Shown: piece after piece, positions 30,341 through 39,633 of the stretch
Numbering within the stretch: the first letter of the stretch is position 1
Layout: each line of letters starts with the position of its first letter
Assembly: GCF_029689925.1 (NCBI RefSeq)
Contig: NZ_CP121445.1
Location: 3,022,501-3,086,500, forward strand
DNA from: Anaerocolumna sp. AGMB13025
Lineage (GTDB): Bacteria > Bacillota > Clostridia > Lachnospirales > Lachnospiraceae
DNA: 64,000 nucleotides
Direction of reading: 5' to 3'
Notes under the pieces: model-generated
Database searches by the model: none
Seen by the model: the letters and a program-made list of their open reading frames with translations, nothing else
What the model was told of the DNA's origin: nothing
Program-made: the position numbers and the translations under genes

Positions 30341-31984
30341 ATGAGCCAGGGTTATTCAAAAGCTAAGCTTTTTCAGATTGGAAAGGATAATTACAATACC
30401 TTAGCGAAATATTGTGACCTATTACTGAATGAAGGGTACTGGGAAAAACCGGAGACGGTGCTTGGAAAGTCAATTAATGAGATGTTAGACTTATATCTGC
30501 AGGCGGTTCTGGTACAGCTGGCAGTATTCTGCGGGTGTTTTAATCAGGAAGAAAGATGTTATATTGCAGATATACCGGAATATAATATGATCGGCATGAC
30601 TCTTAATAAAGAGGATGATGAGGATATCCTTTACCAGGCCCAGAAAGTATTAAAATCACCACCGATATTATTGCAGCTCTTAAGTCTAAGGGATATTGAG
30701 AAATCTACCTGTATCGGCGGCATGTTTTTTGATGCTCTGCTGAATACGGTTTTAGCTATGGCTTATATCAATGATTCAAAGAATGTAAAATTAACGTCAT
30801 TTATTTTAGGATATTACCGGCAAATCAGTGCTTTTATCAAAGGCAGCAGTAAACTTAACTATGTTATTGACGAAAGATATGTTTTTCGTAAAATCAGCAG
30901 TGAGGAGCTGGAATACAGCAGTGCAATGCAAGTGACCTCGAATGGGGACTTTGAAAAATATAAAGACAACTATATATTAAACAAGGACAAGTCCAAAATA
31001 AGGCTTAAAGATCTGGATTATACGAAAAATACAGTGACAGCAAAGCAGAAAGAACTGACGGAACATGAGGCTGGGTATAAAGCTGACGGAAGTCTTAAGG
31101 CAGATACAGAGTCTGAAACGTTACAGGAGCAAACCTCTGAGGCTGTTGATGAACCTGATCATCTAGAGAAGCATCTGGAGGAATTATATTCCCTTATTGG
31201 TCTGGAGTCTGTCAAAACAGAAATCAACTCCTTGATCAATTTAATACGGGTAAGGAAGCTTAGAGAAGAATATAATATGCCAACGATGGAGATGTCTTAT
31301 CATATGGTATATACCGGTAATCCCGGAACCGGTAAAACTACAGTTGCCAGATTGGTAGCTAGGCTCTATAAGGAATTAGGAATATTGTCCGAGGGTAATT
31401 TAGTTGAGACAGATCGTTCCGGATTAGTGGCGGGTTTTGTCGGACAGACCGCCCTTAAAGTAAAGGAAGTGGTTGAAAGGGCTCTTGGCGGCGTTCTTTT
31501 TATTGATGAAGCATATTCTTTATCCACCGGCATTGGCACTAATGATTTTGGGTCGGAGGCAATTGATACCCTGGTCAAGATGATGGAAGATCATAGGGAT
31601 AATCTGGTGGTAATCGTAGCTGGTTACAGAGAAGAGATGCAGCAGTTTTTAAAAGCCAATACCGGTTTAATTTCGAGATTTAATAAATTTATAGAATTTA
31701 CGGATTATACCGAAGAAGAATTAATAGAGATTTTGAAATCCATGGCCGCAAAAGCAGGTCTTACGATAGAAGAAGCAGCACTTAACATAGTAAAAGGAAA
31801 GCTTATGGCAATGGCTGAGGAGGATCGGATTCGGTTTGGCAATGCCAGGGGAATCAGAAATGTTTTTGAGAAAATAATTGTAAACCAGGCAAATCGTTTA
31901 GTGACTAAGGATAAACCTACTAAAGAACAGTTATCAGAGATTATTACGGAGGATGTAGCTAACGTATTTTATGGAATTATGTAA
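30341..31984 (+). CDS. AAA+ ATPase, SpoVK/CbbX type
   Basis: A 547-residue protein. The C-terminal half (about 280-547) is an AAA+ module of the CbbX/SpoVK type, with Walker A GNPGTGKT at 326-333, Walker B VLFIDEAYSL and a sensor/arginine-finger region around GLISRFNKFIEF. SpoVK-type proteins are linked to sporulation in Bacillus, while CbbX remodels Rubisco; the target here is unknown. The N-terminal 250 residues are helical and unfamiliar, with a Glu/Thr-rich linker. GGAGGG lies before the ATG. It stands between recG and the glycan genes with its own upstream TATAAT. Confidence 0.82.
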   Translation: MSQGYSKAKLFQIGKDNYNTLAKYCDLLLNEGYWEKPETVLGKSINEMLDLYLQAVLVQLAVFCGCFNQEERCYIADIPEYNMIGMTLNKEDDEDILYQAQKVLKSPPILLQLLSLRDIEKSTCIGGMFFDALLNTVLAMAYINDSKNVKLTSFILGYYRQISAFIKGSSKLNYVIDERYVFRKISSEELEYSSAMQVTSNGDFEKYKDNYILNKDKSKIRLKDLDYTKNTVTAKQKELTEHEAGYKADGSLKADTESETLQEQTSEAVDEPDHLEKHLEELYSLIGLESVKTEINSLINLIRVRKLREEYNMPTMEMSYHMVYTGNPGTGKTTVARLVARLYKELGILSEGNLVETDRSGLVAGFVGQTALKVKEVVERALGGVLFIDEAYSLSTGIGTNDFGSEAIDTLVKMMEDHRDNLVVIVAGYREEMQQFLKANTGLISRFNKFIEFTDYTEEELIEILKSMAAKAGLTIEEAALNIVKGKLMAMAEEDRIRFGNARGIRNVFEKIIVNQANRLVTKDKPTKEQLSEIITEDVANVFYGIM

Positions 31985-32180
31985 GAAAAGATTGATTGAA
32001 AGAAATATGAGATTTGAAGAATAAAATATAAAGAAAGGTACGCCGCATAATATTAAGTTTATTGCGGCAGTGGTGTTGTTGAAGATTAATCGCATACTAG
32101 AGATAGAAAAAATAGTTACTATGCCTTTAACAGGTATCGGTGTGTTTGATTGCGGCAGCCCAACAATCAGGTATTAACAT

Positions 32181-33275
32181 ATGAAATATAAGTATATTGT
32201 AGTCGGGGCAGGACTTGCTGGTTTAACCGTTGCAGAAAGAATCGCCAATGTATTAAAGGAAAAGGTATTGATAATCGAAAAGAGAAACCACATCGGCGGC
32301 AATGTATACGATTCTTATAATGAAGATGGAATCTTAATTCATAATTACGGACCCCATATTTTTCATACCAATGACCGTGAGGTATATCAGTATTTAAGTA
32401 AATTTACACCCTGGAATGACTTCTGGCACAGGGTTTTAACTTATGTTGACGGAAACCTGATTCCTATGCCGATTACTGTTGAAACCATCAATAAACTCTA
32501 TAACCTTAACTTATCCTGTGATGAAGTAGAGGAATTCTTAAAAAAGCAGGCAGTTCCTATGGAGGAAGTCAAAACCAGCAAAGATGTTGCATTAAGCAAA
32601 GTTGGTGTGGACATTTACCAGAAGATTTTTGAAACTTATACAAAAAAGCAGTGGGGAATTGATCCGGGTGAAATCGATACTTCTGTTATCTCCAGAATCC
32701 CCATTCGTTTAAACCGGGATACCAGATATTTTAACGACCGTTATCAGGGAATGCCAAAGTACGGTTTTACAAAAATGTGTGAGAAGATGGCAGCAAATCC
32801 TAATATCAAAATACTTTTAAATACGGACTATAAAGAAGTAATAGAAGATATAGAATATGAGAAACTAATTTATACTGGTCCTACCGATTATTATTATGAC
32901 TATAAATATGGAAAGATGGAATACAGAAGTATTGATTTTGTATTTGAAACCTTTCCTAAAGAAGAATACCAGCAGGCACCGGTGGTGAATTATCCCAATG
33001 ATTATGATTTTACAAGGATTACGGAATTTAAAAAACTGACTTGGCAGGAACATAAGATGACTACCATATTAAAAGAATTTCCAAACAGCGAAGGGGAACC
33101 TTATTATCCTTTTCCGACCAAGGAATGTAAGGATCAGTTTTCCTTATACCAGTCAGAGATGGAGAAGGAGAAAAAAGTAATCTTTCTTGGCAGACTGGCG
33201 GAATATCGCTATTATAATATGGACGCTGTGGTAAGGCGTGCACTTGATATCTTTAATGGAGGTCTTAATGGATAA
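32181..33275 (+). CDS. glf: UDP-galactopyranose mutase
   Basis: A 364-residue flavoenzyme converting UDP-galactopyranose to UDP-galactofuranose, the donor for galactofuranose-containing glycans. It has the N-terminal FAD-binding motif GAGLAGLTVAERIA and the family blocks HIGGNVYDSY, NYGPHIFHT and YFNDRYQGMP. Its length is typical. It overlaps the following glycosyltransferase by 8 bp. The ribosome binding site is weak (AGGT). Together with its neighbours it suggests synthesis of a surface or lipid-linked glycan. Confidence 0.95.
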   Translation: MKYKYIVVGAGLAGLTVAERIANVLKEKVLIIEKRNHIGGNVYDSYNEDGILIHNYGPHIFHTNDREVYQYLSKFTPWNDFWHRVLTYVDGNLIPMPITVETINKLYNLNLSCDEVEEFLKKQAVPMEEVKTSKDVALSKVGVDIYQKIFETYTKKQWGIDPGEIDTSVISRIPIRLNRDTRYFNDRYQGMPKYGFTKMCEKMAANPNIKILLNTDYKEVIEDIEYEKLIYTGPTDYYYDYKYGKMEYRSIDFVFETFPKEEYQQAPVVNYPNDYDFTRITEFKKLTWQEHKMTTILKEFPNSEGEPYYPFPTKECKDQFSLYQSEMEKEKKVIFLGRLAEYRYYNMDAVVRRALDIFNGGLNG

Positions 33276-33972
33276 ACTTTATATTGTAATTCCAGCTTAC
33301 AATGAAGAAGAAACTATCCGTGACATAATTAATGATTGGTACAATATAGTGGATAAGATAGGAAATGGAAGTAAATTAGTGATAATAGATGATGGAAGTA
33401 AGGACTCCACCTATTCCATCATGAAAGCAGAAGCTAAAGTAAAGCCTGCTTTTGAACCATTAACAAAGCCCAATGGCGGACATGGTGCTACCGTGTTATA
33501 TGGATATAACTATGGGATAGAACACGGGGCGGACTACATCTTCCAGACTGATTCTGATGGTCAGACTTTACCGGAGGAATTTTGGGAGTTTTGGAAACTC
33601 CGTGATCAGTATGCTATGGTGATTGGCAGCAGAAAAGGCAGACAGGACGGCTTATCCAGACTTTTTGTTACTAAAACTCTAAAGCTTGTATTACAGGTGT
33701 GTTTTCATGTATCGATAAAGGATGCGAATACGCCCTTTCGTTTAATGCAAGCCGACATTTTAAAAGATAATATTAAACTGATACCAAAAGATTATAACTT
33801 ATCCAATGTTTTGGTATCGGTTATTTACGGAAAAAAGAAGCTTTCTGTAAAATACCTTCCCATTACCTTTCGTCCGAGACAGGGAGGGGTTAACTCCATT
33901 AATATGAAGAAAATAGTTAAAATTGGAAGACAGGCTGTTAAAGACTTTTCTTCCATTAATAAATACATTTAA
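33268..33972 (+). CDS. Family 2 glycosyltransferase (polyprenyl-phosphate type)
   Basis: A 234-residue GT-A enzyme with the family 2 features VIPAYNEEETI at the start, IIDDGSKDST and the metal-binding TDSDGQ. The size and motifs resemble dolichol-phosphate mannosyltransferase-like enzymes that load a sugar on a polyprenyl phosphate. I use the ATG that begins MDKLYIVIPAYNE, preceded by GGAGG; upstream in-frame starts lie inside glf. Only one weak hydrophobic segment is seen, so it probably works on the inner face of the membrane. It is coupled to glf and followed by the polytopic DUF2298 protein. Confidence 0.85.
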   Translation: MDKLYIVIPAYNEEETIRDIINDWYNIVDKIGNGSKLVIIDDGSKDSTYSIMKAEAKVKPAFEPLTKPNGGHGATVLYGYNYGIEHGADYIFQTDSDGQTLPEEFWEFWKLRDQYAMVIGSRKGRQDGLSRLFVTKTLKLVLQVCFHVSIKDANTPFRLMQADILKDNIKLIPKDYNLSNVLVSVIYGKKKLSVKYLPITFRPRQGGVNSINMKKIVKIGRQAVKDFSSINKYI

Positions 33973-33999
33973 CTGAGAAATCAGGTAAGGAGCCAAACT

Positions 34000-36393
34000 A
34001 TGGAGAATAATACAACCTTATCTCGCCGTGTAGAACATAATAGTGTAATAAAATATAGTATACAGGGTTTGCTTGGCGTAATTGTCTTTATCCTGGCAAA
34101 GTTAGTTCTAAAAGAAGATTTTAATGCTTTTTTACAGTGGTGGTGTGTGCTTTTACTGCTTGGAATTACTTTTCTGCCTCTTGCACAGAAAATCTTTTCT
34201 CATTTTCATGATAATGGTTATGTATTTGCCAAAACCATTGGAATAGCTTTAAGCGGTTACCTTATGTGGCTTTTTTCTTCCATGAAACTGCTTAAGTTTA
34301 ATACGGTATCCTGTTTTCTGGTCATTATAATATGTGTCTTAGTCAATGCCTTATTGTTGGTAAGAATGAAGACGGAAGATAAAAAAGCTATGTTTTCGGC
34401 GAAAAAGCTAACTTCTATGATTTCAGAAGAGCTATTATTTCTTATTATTTTTCTGATTTGGACTTATATCAGGGGTTTTAAACCGGAGGCTTATGGAACA
34501 GAGAAATTTATGGACTACGGCTTTATGACCATCATGATGCGGGGAGATTATATGCCGCCAAAGGATTTGTGGTTTGCCGGCAGTACCATAAATTATTATT
34601 ATGTAGGCCAGTATATGGCGGCCTTTATGACCAAATTATCATTAGTCAAAGTAAATGCAGGCTATAACCTGATGCTTATGACCCTGGCAGCCTTTGCTTT
34701 TGTACTGCCATATTCCCTGATTTATAATGTTACTAGGAACTTTTTAAAAGAGCAGGATATCAGGTACAAAAAATCACCTGTATTTGCAGGATTATTATCC
34801 GGTGCAGGAGTTTCTTTGGCAGGTAATATGCATTTTACTTTGTTTTATTGGATAGTTCCCTTAATCCAGACCATTCTGGGAGTAAAATCTGAGGACAAAT
34901 ACTGGTTTCCGGATTCTACCAGATTTATTGGCTATAATCCGGATACCAAAGATAAAACCATCCATGAATTCCCCAGTTACTCCTTTGTATTGGGAGATTT
35001 GCATGCCCATGCAATTAATATTATCTTTGTTCTGACCGTTCTTGGTATCCTATTTGGGTGGGTGCTTTTCCGGAAAAAATCCATGGACAACCTTCCACAG
35101 AAAAAACCTGTAGGTCTGGCAGGAGTTTTGCATAATATAGCAGATCCGCATATTCTTTTAATCGGATTCTTTATCGGTTTGTTCCACACTACAAATTTTT
35201 GGGATTTTCCTATTTATTATGTCGTGTCAGGAGCGGTAATTCTATTCTTTAATTTGGTTATGTTCAGAGATTGTAAGATAAGGGCAGAAAAAGAGAGCTA
35301 TTGGTTATTAAGAAACCCCTTTATCGTTACGGCTATTCAGGGAGTCACTGTTTTCGTAATTTCGGAAGTTATTGCACTACCCTTTACTTTAACCTTTAAA
35401 CAGATTTCAACCCAGGTTAATTTGGCTATGAACCATACTCCCATTTATCAGCTCATTATATTATGGGGGCTGCCCGTTACTTTAATTGCCGGGCTTTTAG
35501 TTGATTTAATATCAAACTATATTCAAAAAATAAATAAGCCGGGAGAAGAGAAAAAGGGCTCCCTTGTATATTATAATGGCGGCAGATCCGGATCTATTGT
35601 TGATTTTTTAGGTTCCTTAAATATATCGGAACTATTTGTCATAACACTTGGTCTATGCGGCATTGGTCTGATTTTGATACCGGAATTAATCTATATAAAA
35701 GACATATATTCCGGTGATTACAAAAGAGCAAATACTATGTTTAAGTTGACTTATCAAGCCTTTATCCTCTTTGGTGTCAGCAGCGGTTTTATCTTCTTAA
35801 AATTTATAAAAGCCCGTAGATTTAAGTGGCAGCTTAAATTTACGATTATCACTTTAGTTTTATTTTTAAGCAGCCTCTGGTATACGAAAGTTTCTGTTAA
35901 GGCCTGGTATGGTAATGTTTTCAAAACAGAGAATTATAAGGGACTTGATGCAGCCGCTTATTTAAAGGAAAAAATGCCGGATGATTATCTGGGGATTCAA
36001 TGGCTGAACGAGAATATTAAAGGAACACCAGTCATACTGGAAGCAAATGGTGACAGTTATTCTGATTATGAACGTATATCTGTTTCTACAGGCTTACCAA
36101 CCGTTCTTGGCTGGTATGTTCATGAATGGCTATGGCGAGGAAGTACCGAAATAGTGAATAAGAGAGCGGAAGATATTAAAACGATTTATACTTCTGGCGA
36201 TATAGAACAGGTTCGGTCTCTCCTTGATGAATATAAAATTGAATATATCTATATAGGTAAATTGGAGCGGGATAAATATTCAGATCTTAATGACCAGCTC
36301 TTAAAGTCTTTGGGAGAAGTGGTATTTATCAGCCCGACTACAAGAGAAAAGAGTTATGAAACCTATATTGTCCATGTGAAGCAAAACGAATGA
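34000..36393 (+). CDS. DUF2298 (YYY-type) polytopic membrane protein
   Basis: A 797-residue protein with about 14-16 predicted membrane helices and a C-terminal soluble part of about 130 residues. The family signatures NYYYVGQYMAAF (about 198) and LGDLHAHAINI (about 330) are present. Acidic/aromatic loops of this kind resemble GT-C glycosyltransferases such as oligosaccharyl or mannosyl transferases; that function is inference. The gene follows the family 2 enzyme after 27 bp with its own AAGGAG site, so the three form an operon in which the small enzyme may make the lipid-linked sugar and this protein use it. Confidence 0.82.
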   Translation: MENNTTLSRRVEHNSVIKYSIQGLLGVIVFILAKLVLKEDFNAFLQWWCVLLLLGITFLPLAQKIFSHFHDNGYVFAKTIGIALSGYLMWLFSSMKLLKFNTVSCFLVIIICVLVNALLLVRMKTEDKKAMFSAKKLTSMISEELLFLIIFLIWTYIRGFKPEAYGTEKFMDYGFMTIMMRGDYMPPKDLWFAGSTINYYYVGQYMAAFMTKLSLVKVNAGYNLMLMTLAAFAFVLPYSLIYNVTRNFLKEQDIRYKKSPVFAGLLSGAGVSLAGNMHFTLFYWIVPLIQTILGVKSEDKYWFPDSTRFIGYNPDTKDKTIHEFPSYSFVLGDLHAHAINIIFVLTVLGILFGWVLFRKKSMDNLPQKKPVGLAGVLHNIADPHILLIGFFIGLFHTTNFWDFPIYYVVSGAVILFFNLVMFRDCKIRAEKESYWLLRNPFIVTAIQGVTVFVISEVIALPFTLTFKQISTQVNLAMNHTPIYQLIILWGLPVTLIAGLLVDLISNYIQKINKPGEEKKGSLVYYNGGRSGSIVDFLGSLNISELFVITLGLCGIGLILIPELIYIKDIYSGDYKRANTMFKLTYQAFILFGVSSGFIFLKFIKARRFKWQLKFTIITLVLFLSSLWYTKVSVKAWYGNVFKTENYKGLDAAAYLKEKMPDDYLGIQWLNENIKGTPVILEANGDSYSDYERISVSTGLPTVLGWYVHEWLWRGSTEIVNKRAEDIKTIYTSGDIEQVRSLLDEYKIEYIYIGKLERDKYSDLNDQLLKSLGEVVFISPTTREKSYETYIVHVKQNE

Positions 36394-36628
36394 TATAAAT
36401 TATCTTAGAATTTTATATTATATAGCGGAATTCGATAAACTAAACATCATTAAAACTAAATACAGATTCAGCCCATACCGTTTAAACGGATTATTGATTA
36501 TTGGAATATCGTTCAGTCAAAATAATTTTTAAGACAGAACCACAATCTAGCCAAGTCCAATTAAACAGAATTTCTATTAACTGAACTACAATAGACTGAA
36601 TTTCAATTAAGCTAAATTTCAATAAAAA
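36394..36628. other. AT-rich spacer before the minisatellite
   Basis: About 235 bp with no ORF, promoter or hairpin that I can support. The last 80 bp hold diverged copies of the CTGAATTTC core of the array that follows. Confidence 0.35.
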
Positions 36629-36892
36629 GTGAATTTCAACAAAGTGAATTTCAACAAAGTGAATTTCAATAAAGTGGATTTCAACAAACTGAATTTCTTT
36701 AAACTGAATTTAACAAACTGAATTTCTTTAAACTGAATTTCTTTAAACTGAATTTTAACAACTGAATTTTAACAAACTGAATTTCTAAAGCCTGAATTTC
36801 AATAAAACCTGAATTTCAATAAAACCTGAATTTCAATAAAACCTGAATTTCAATAAAACCTGAATTTCAATAAAACCTGAATATCAATTAAA
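36629..36892 (+). repeat. Mosaic minisatellite, 15- and 17-bp units
   Basis: A run of related units sharing the core TGAATTTC. The left part has 15-bp units of the type GTGAATTTCAACAAA and CTGAATTTCTTTAAA. The right part has five identical 17-bp units CCTGAATTTCAATAAAA (36791-36875) and a diverged sixth. Stops in all frames make it non-coding. It lies between the DUF2298 gene and the SASP gene. Confidence 0.85.
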
Positions 36893-37246
36893 ACAGAACT
36901 GACAATGTTGCAAATTGAAATAGATTGAATTTTAATACTCAATGAATTTTATGGTCGCTGAATAAATTAGATTCAATAATAAGTAGAATTGCAATAAGTG
37001 GAATGAATTTAAGTGATATTTACTGAAACCAATCATCAATTAACAGATTCCTTATAAACGAATCGAAACTACGAATTATATGAATCGGATAAACAGATCT
37101 CATTAATATGATTCAGATGCGGTTACCATAAATTACATGAATTTTATAAAATAGACTGCACATAATAATAGCGTAACAAACAACAACACAGAACTATTTT
37201 GAACCACAAACAAAAAAATTAAACTTGAAGGATTCAAAATAAGTAA
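36893..37246. other. AT-rich region upstream of the SASP gene
   Basis: About 350 bp with no ORF. A forespore (sigma-G) promoter would be expected here, but I cannot point to one with confidence. Confidence 0.35.
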
Positions 37247-37261
37247 ATGGAGGCGTTTATT

Positions 37262-37465
37262 ATGGCAAGTAGAAACAGAGCAGAAGTACCACAGGCAAAA
37301 GAAGCATTAGATCGTTTCAAGTATGAAGTTGCAAGCGAAATCGGAGTACCTTTAAAACAGGGCTATAACGGGGATTTAACTTCCTACCAGAATGGCAGTG
37401 TTGGTGGTATGATGGTTAAAAAAATGATTGCAGAACAAGAAAAACGTATGTCGGGTCAACAGTAA
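37262..37465 (+). CDS. Alpha/beta-type small acid-soluble spore protein
   Basis: A 67-residue spore DNA-binding protein that coats and protects DNA in the dormant spore. The family pattern is clear: FKYEVASEIGV contains the germination protease (GPR) cleavage region, and the second conserved block is LTSYQNGSVGGMMVKKMI. The start is the ATG after GGAGGCG; an in-frame ATG 15 bases upstream is part of that site. The gene is monocistronic, with a hairpin terminator downstream. It is direct evidence that the organism forms spores. Confidence 0.95.
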   Translation: MASRNRAEVPQAKEALDRFKYEVASEIGVPLKQGYNGDLTSYQNGSVGGMMVKKMIAEQEKRMSGQQ

Positions 37466-37503
37466 TTTTAATATATGAAAACAAAAAACGAAATAATTTA
37501 GGA

Positions 37504-37558
37504 TTAGTAATGGTAGATGGGCTGCTTATAAAGTTAAGCAGCTCATTTACTAATTTTA
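37504..37558 (+). terminator. Terminator after the SASP gene
   Basis: TTAGTAA pairs with TTACTAA on the outside and GGGCTGCTTA with TAAGCAGCTC inside, followed by TTTT. Confidence 0.7.
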
Positions 37559-37687
37559 TCCTTTCCTTTGCTAAGGAGAAGAACGCCAATTAATGGCAAA
37601 TCAAAATATCTGTTGAAATATCAACTTTTTTGGGGTAAAATTAATGGATACAATCTAGTAAAAATGCTCTAAAAAGCCAAAAACAAG

Positions 37688-37715
37688 TTGACAAAATGAT
37701 TTTATATTATACAAT
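37688..37715 (+). promoter_or_regulatory. Promoter of rsmD
   Basis: A perfect TTGACA, a 16-bp spacer and TACAAT, about 80 bp before rsmD. Confidence 0.65.
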
Positions 37716-37795
37716 ATTAATAGATATTTTAAAAGTTTTCAGATATTTTATCTAATAGGCAATACATAGATTATATGAAGGTAATGGAGCAGACA

Positions 37796-38350
37796 ATGAG
37801 AGTAATTGCAGGAAAAGCTAAACGGTTAACATTAAAAACCATCGACGGACTGGAAACCAGACCTACTACAGATAGAATTAAAGAAACTTTATTTAATATG
37901 ATAAATCAGGAGTTGGCAGATTGTGATTTTTTAGATTTATTCAGCGGAAGCGGTGCGATTGGTATCGAAGCTTTAAGCAGAGGAGCCAGGTCAGCAGTAT
38001 TTATAGAAAATTCAAAAGCTGCACTTGATTGTATTAAGCTTAATTTACATAATACCGGTCTTTTAGCAGGTGCGATGGTTCTTGCTTTGGATGTAATATC
38101 CTCAATCCGAACCCTGGAATTACAGGGAAGGGTATTCGATATTATCTTTATGGACCCTCCTTATAATCAGGGATTGGAACAAAAGGTTTTAAATGCACTG
38201 GAACATTCCAGTATCGTATACCGCAATACCATAATTATTGTGGAAGCTTCTATGGATACCAGTTTTGATTATTTAGACAAAAGCAGGTTTCAGATTTATC
38301 GGGAGAAAGAATACAAAACCAACAAACATGTATTTATTGAATTAAAATAA
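37796..38350 (+). CDS. rsmD: 16S rRNA (guanine966-N2) methyltransferase
   Basis: A 184-residue AdoMet-dependent enzyme that methylates G966 of 16S rRNA. It has the AdoMet-binding loop LDLFSGSGAIGIEALSRG and the catalytic motif MDPPYNQG. The start is the ATG that gives MRVIAGKAKR, preceded by GGAG; an in-frame ATG 21 bases upstream gives an extension not seen in the family. It is the ylbH homologue, and the next gene is coaD (ylbI), as in Bacillus. Confidence 0.93.
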   Translation: MRVIAGKAKRLTLKTIDGLETRPTTDRIKETLFNMINQELADCDFLDLFSGSGAIGIEALSRGARSAVFIENSKAALDCIKLNLHNTGLLAGAMVLALDVISSIRTLELQGRVFDIIFMDPPYNQGLEQKVLNALEHSSIVYRNTIIIVEASMDTSFDYLDKSRFQIYREKEYKTNKHVFIELK

Positions 38351-38472
38351 GAAACACATAAGATTAGTCTTCTTGGCTAAGATATGTTATAGCAGCTGTA
38401 GTTTTTCGCACACATTATTAGCCCCATCCGGCTCGAAGGAAAGACTCGACGCTAGGAAAGGCAGGAATTAAA

Positions 38473-38964
38473 TTGAGAATAGGAATTTATCCCGGAAGCT
38501 TTGATCCGGTTACTCTGGGACATTTAGATATAATTTTACGGGCATCAAAATTAGTGGACAAGTTAATAATCGGAGTTTTAAAAAACAGCAGTAAATCACC
38601 TTTATTTACTTCGGACGAACGTGTCAGGTTTTTAGAAGAGGTAACAAAGGATGTCCCCAATGTAGCGATAGAAGCTTACCAGGGACTCTTAGTAGATTTT
38701 GCTGACGAGAAGAATGCCAATGTAATAGTGAGGGGATTAAGAGCTATTACAGATTTTGAATACGAATTGCAGTTAGCTCAAACGAACCATAAATTAAATC
38801 CAAAAGTAGATACCGTTTTTTTAACAACGAGTGTGGAGTATGCTTATCTTAGCTCCAGTACAGTCAGAGAAATAGCCAGTTACGGTGGAAAAATAGAACA
38901 GTTTGTACCTGACTGTATTGTACAGTCTATTTACGAAAAATATAACAAATTAAGGAGAGGTTAA
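38473..38964 (+). CDS. coaD: Phosphopantetheine adenylyltransferase
   Basis: A 163-residue nucleotidyltransferase making dephospho-CoA from 4'-phosphopantetheine and ATP, the penultimate step of coenzyme A synthesis. The T/HxGH-type nucleotide motif is seen as [12 protein letters not shown] and the second ATP-binding motif as [11 protein letters not shown]. The start is TTG, with AGGAA a few bases before it; the family always begins with this [10 protein letters not shown], so TTG is well supported. One base separates its stop from the next ATG. Confidence 0.95.
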   Translation: MRIGIYPGSFDPVTLGHLDIILRASKLVDKLIIGVLKNSSKSPLFTSDERVRFLEEVTKDVPNVAIEAYQGLLVDFADEKNANVIVRGLRAITDFEYELQLAQTNHKLNPKVDTVFLTTSVEYAYLSSSTVREIASYGGKIEQFVPDCIVQSIYEKYNKLRRG

Positions 38965-38965
38965 T

Positions 38966-39616
38966 ATGGGTGCCAGTAGAATAGAGCAGTTAATCGAAGA
39001 CATTTACGAATTCGTAGAAAGCTGCAGAATGCAACCACTATCAACAACGAAAGTAATTGTACCAAAGGATGAATTATATGATTTACTGGATGAGTTAAGA
39101 CTGAGGACTCCTGATGAGATAAAGAGATATCAAAAGATTATATCAAACCGGGATGCAATTATTGCAGATGCAGAAGAAAAAGCAGCGGTAATTTTAGCTG
39201 AAGCTGGCGAGAAAGCGCATTCTCTTATCAACGATCATGAAATTATGCAGCAGGCTTATGAACAGGCGAATGATATGGTTAATAAGGCTGCAGCAGAAGC
39301 AGAGAGGATAATTGCAGCTGCCAATGAAGACGCCAATCAGATCCGGTCCGGAGCCTTAGCTTATACCGAAGATATGCTCTCGGATGTGGAACATATTTTA
39401 ACCAATGCTTATGATAGCAGCCGTGCAAAATATGAGAATCTGTTAAGCGCCTTAAAAGGCAATCTTGATATTGTTATTAATAACAGGAATGAACTTCTTA
39501 ACAACGGACAGGAATACAGTGCTGAGGTTAACGAATCAGCCGCCGGGACAACTGAAGGGTATTCCGATGATGATTTTAACTTTGATGAGAATACTTTTCT
39601 GGAAGATATTGAATAA
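38966..39616 (+). CDS. Coiled-coil protein (ATP synthase subunit B/H-like), unknown function
   Basis: A 216-residue soluble protein. The N-terminal 60 residues are globular (MGASRIEQLIEDIYEF and so on). Residues 65-175 are an alanine/glutamate-rich coiled coil with QANDMVNKAAAEAERIIAAA, the reason such proteins are often labelled vacuolar ATPase subunit-like. The tail is acidic. A DivIVA-like polar or division role is possible but not shown. It is translated from the coaD message and converges with ylbJ. Confidence 0.75.
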   Translation: MGASRIEQLIEDIYEFVESCRMQPLSTTKVIVPKDELYDLLDELRLRTPDEIKRYQKIISNRDAIIADAEEKAAVILAEAGEKAHSLINDHEIMQQAYEQANDMVNKAAAEAERIIAAANEDANQIRSGALAYTEDMLSDVEHILTNAYDSSRAKYENLLSALKGNLDIVINNRNELLNNGQEYSAEVNESAAGTTEGYSDDDFNFDENTFLEDIE

Positions 39617-39633
39617 ATCTAACCAGTTTGTAT

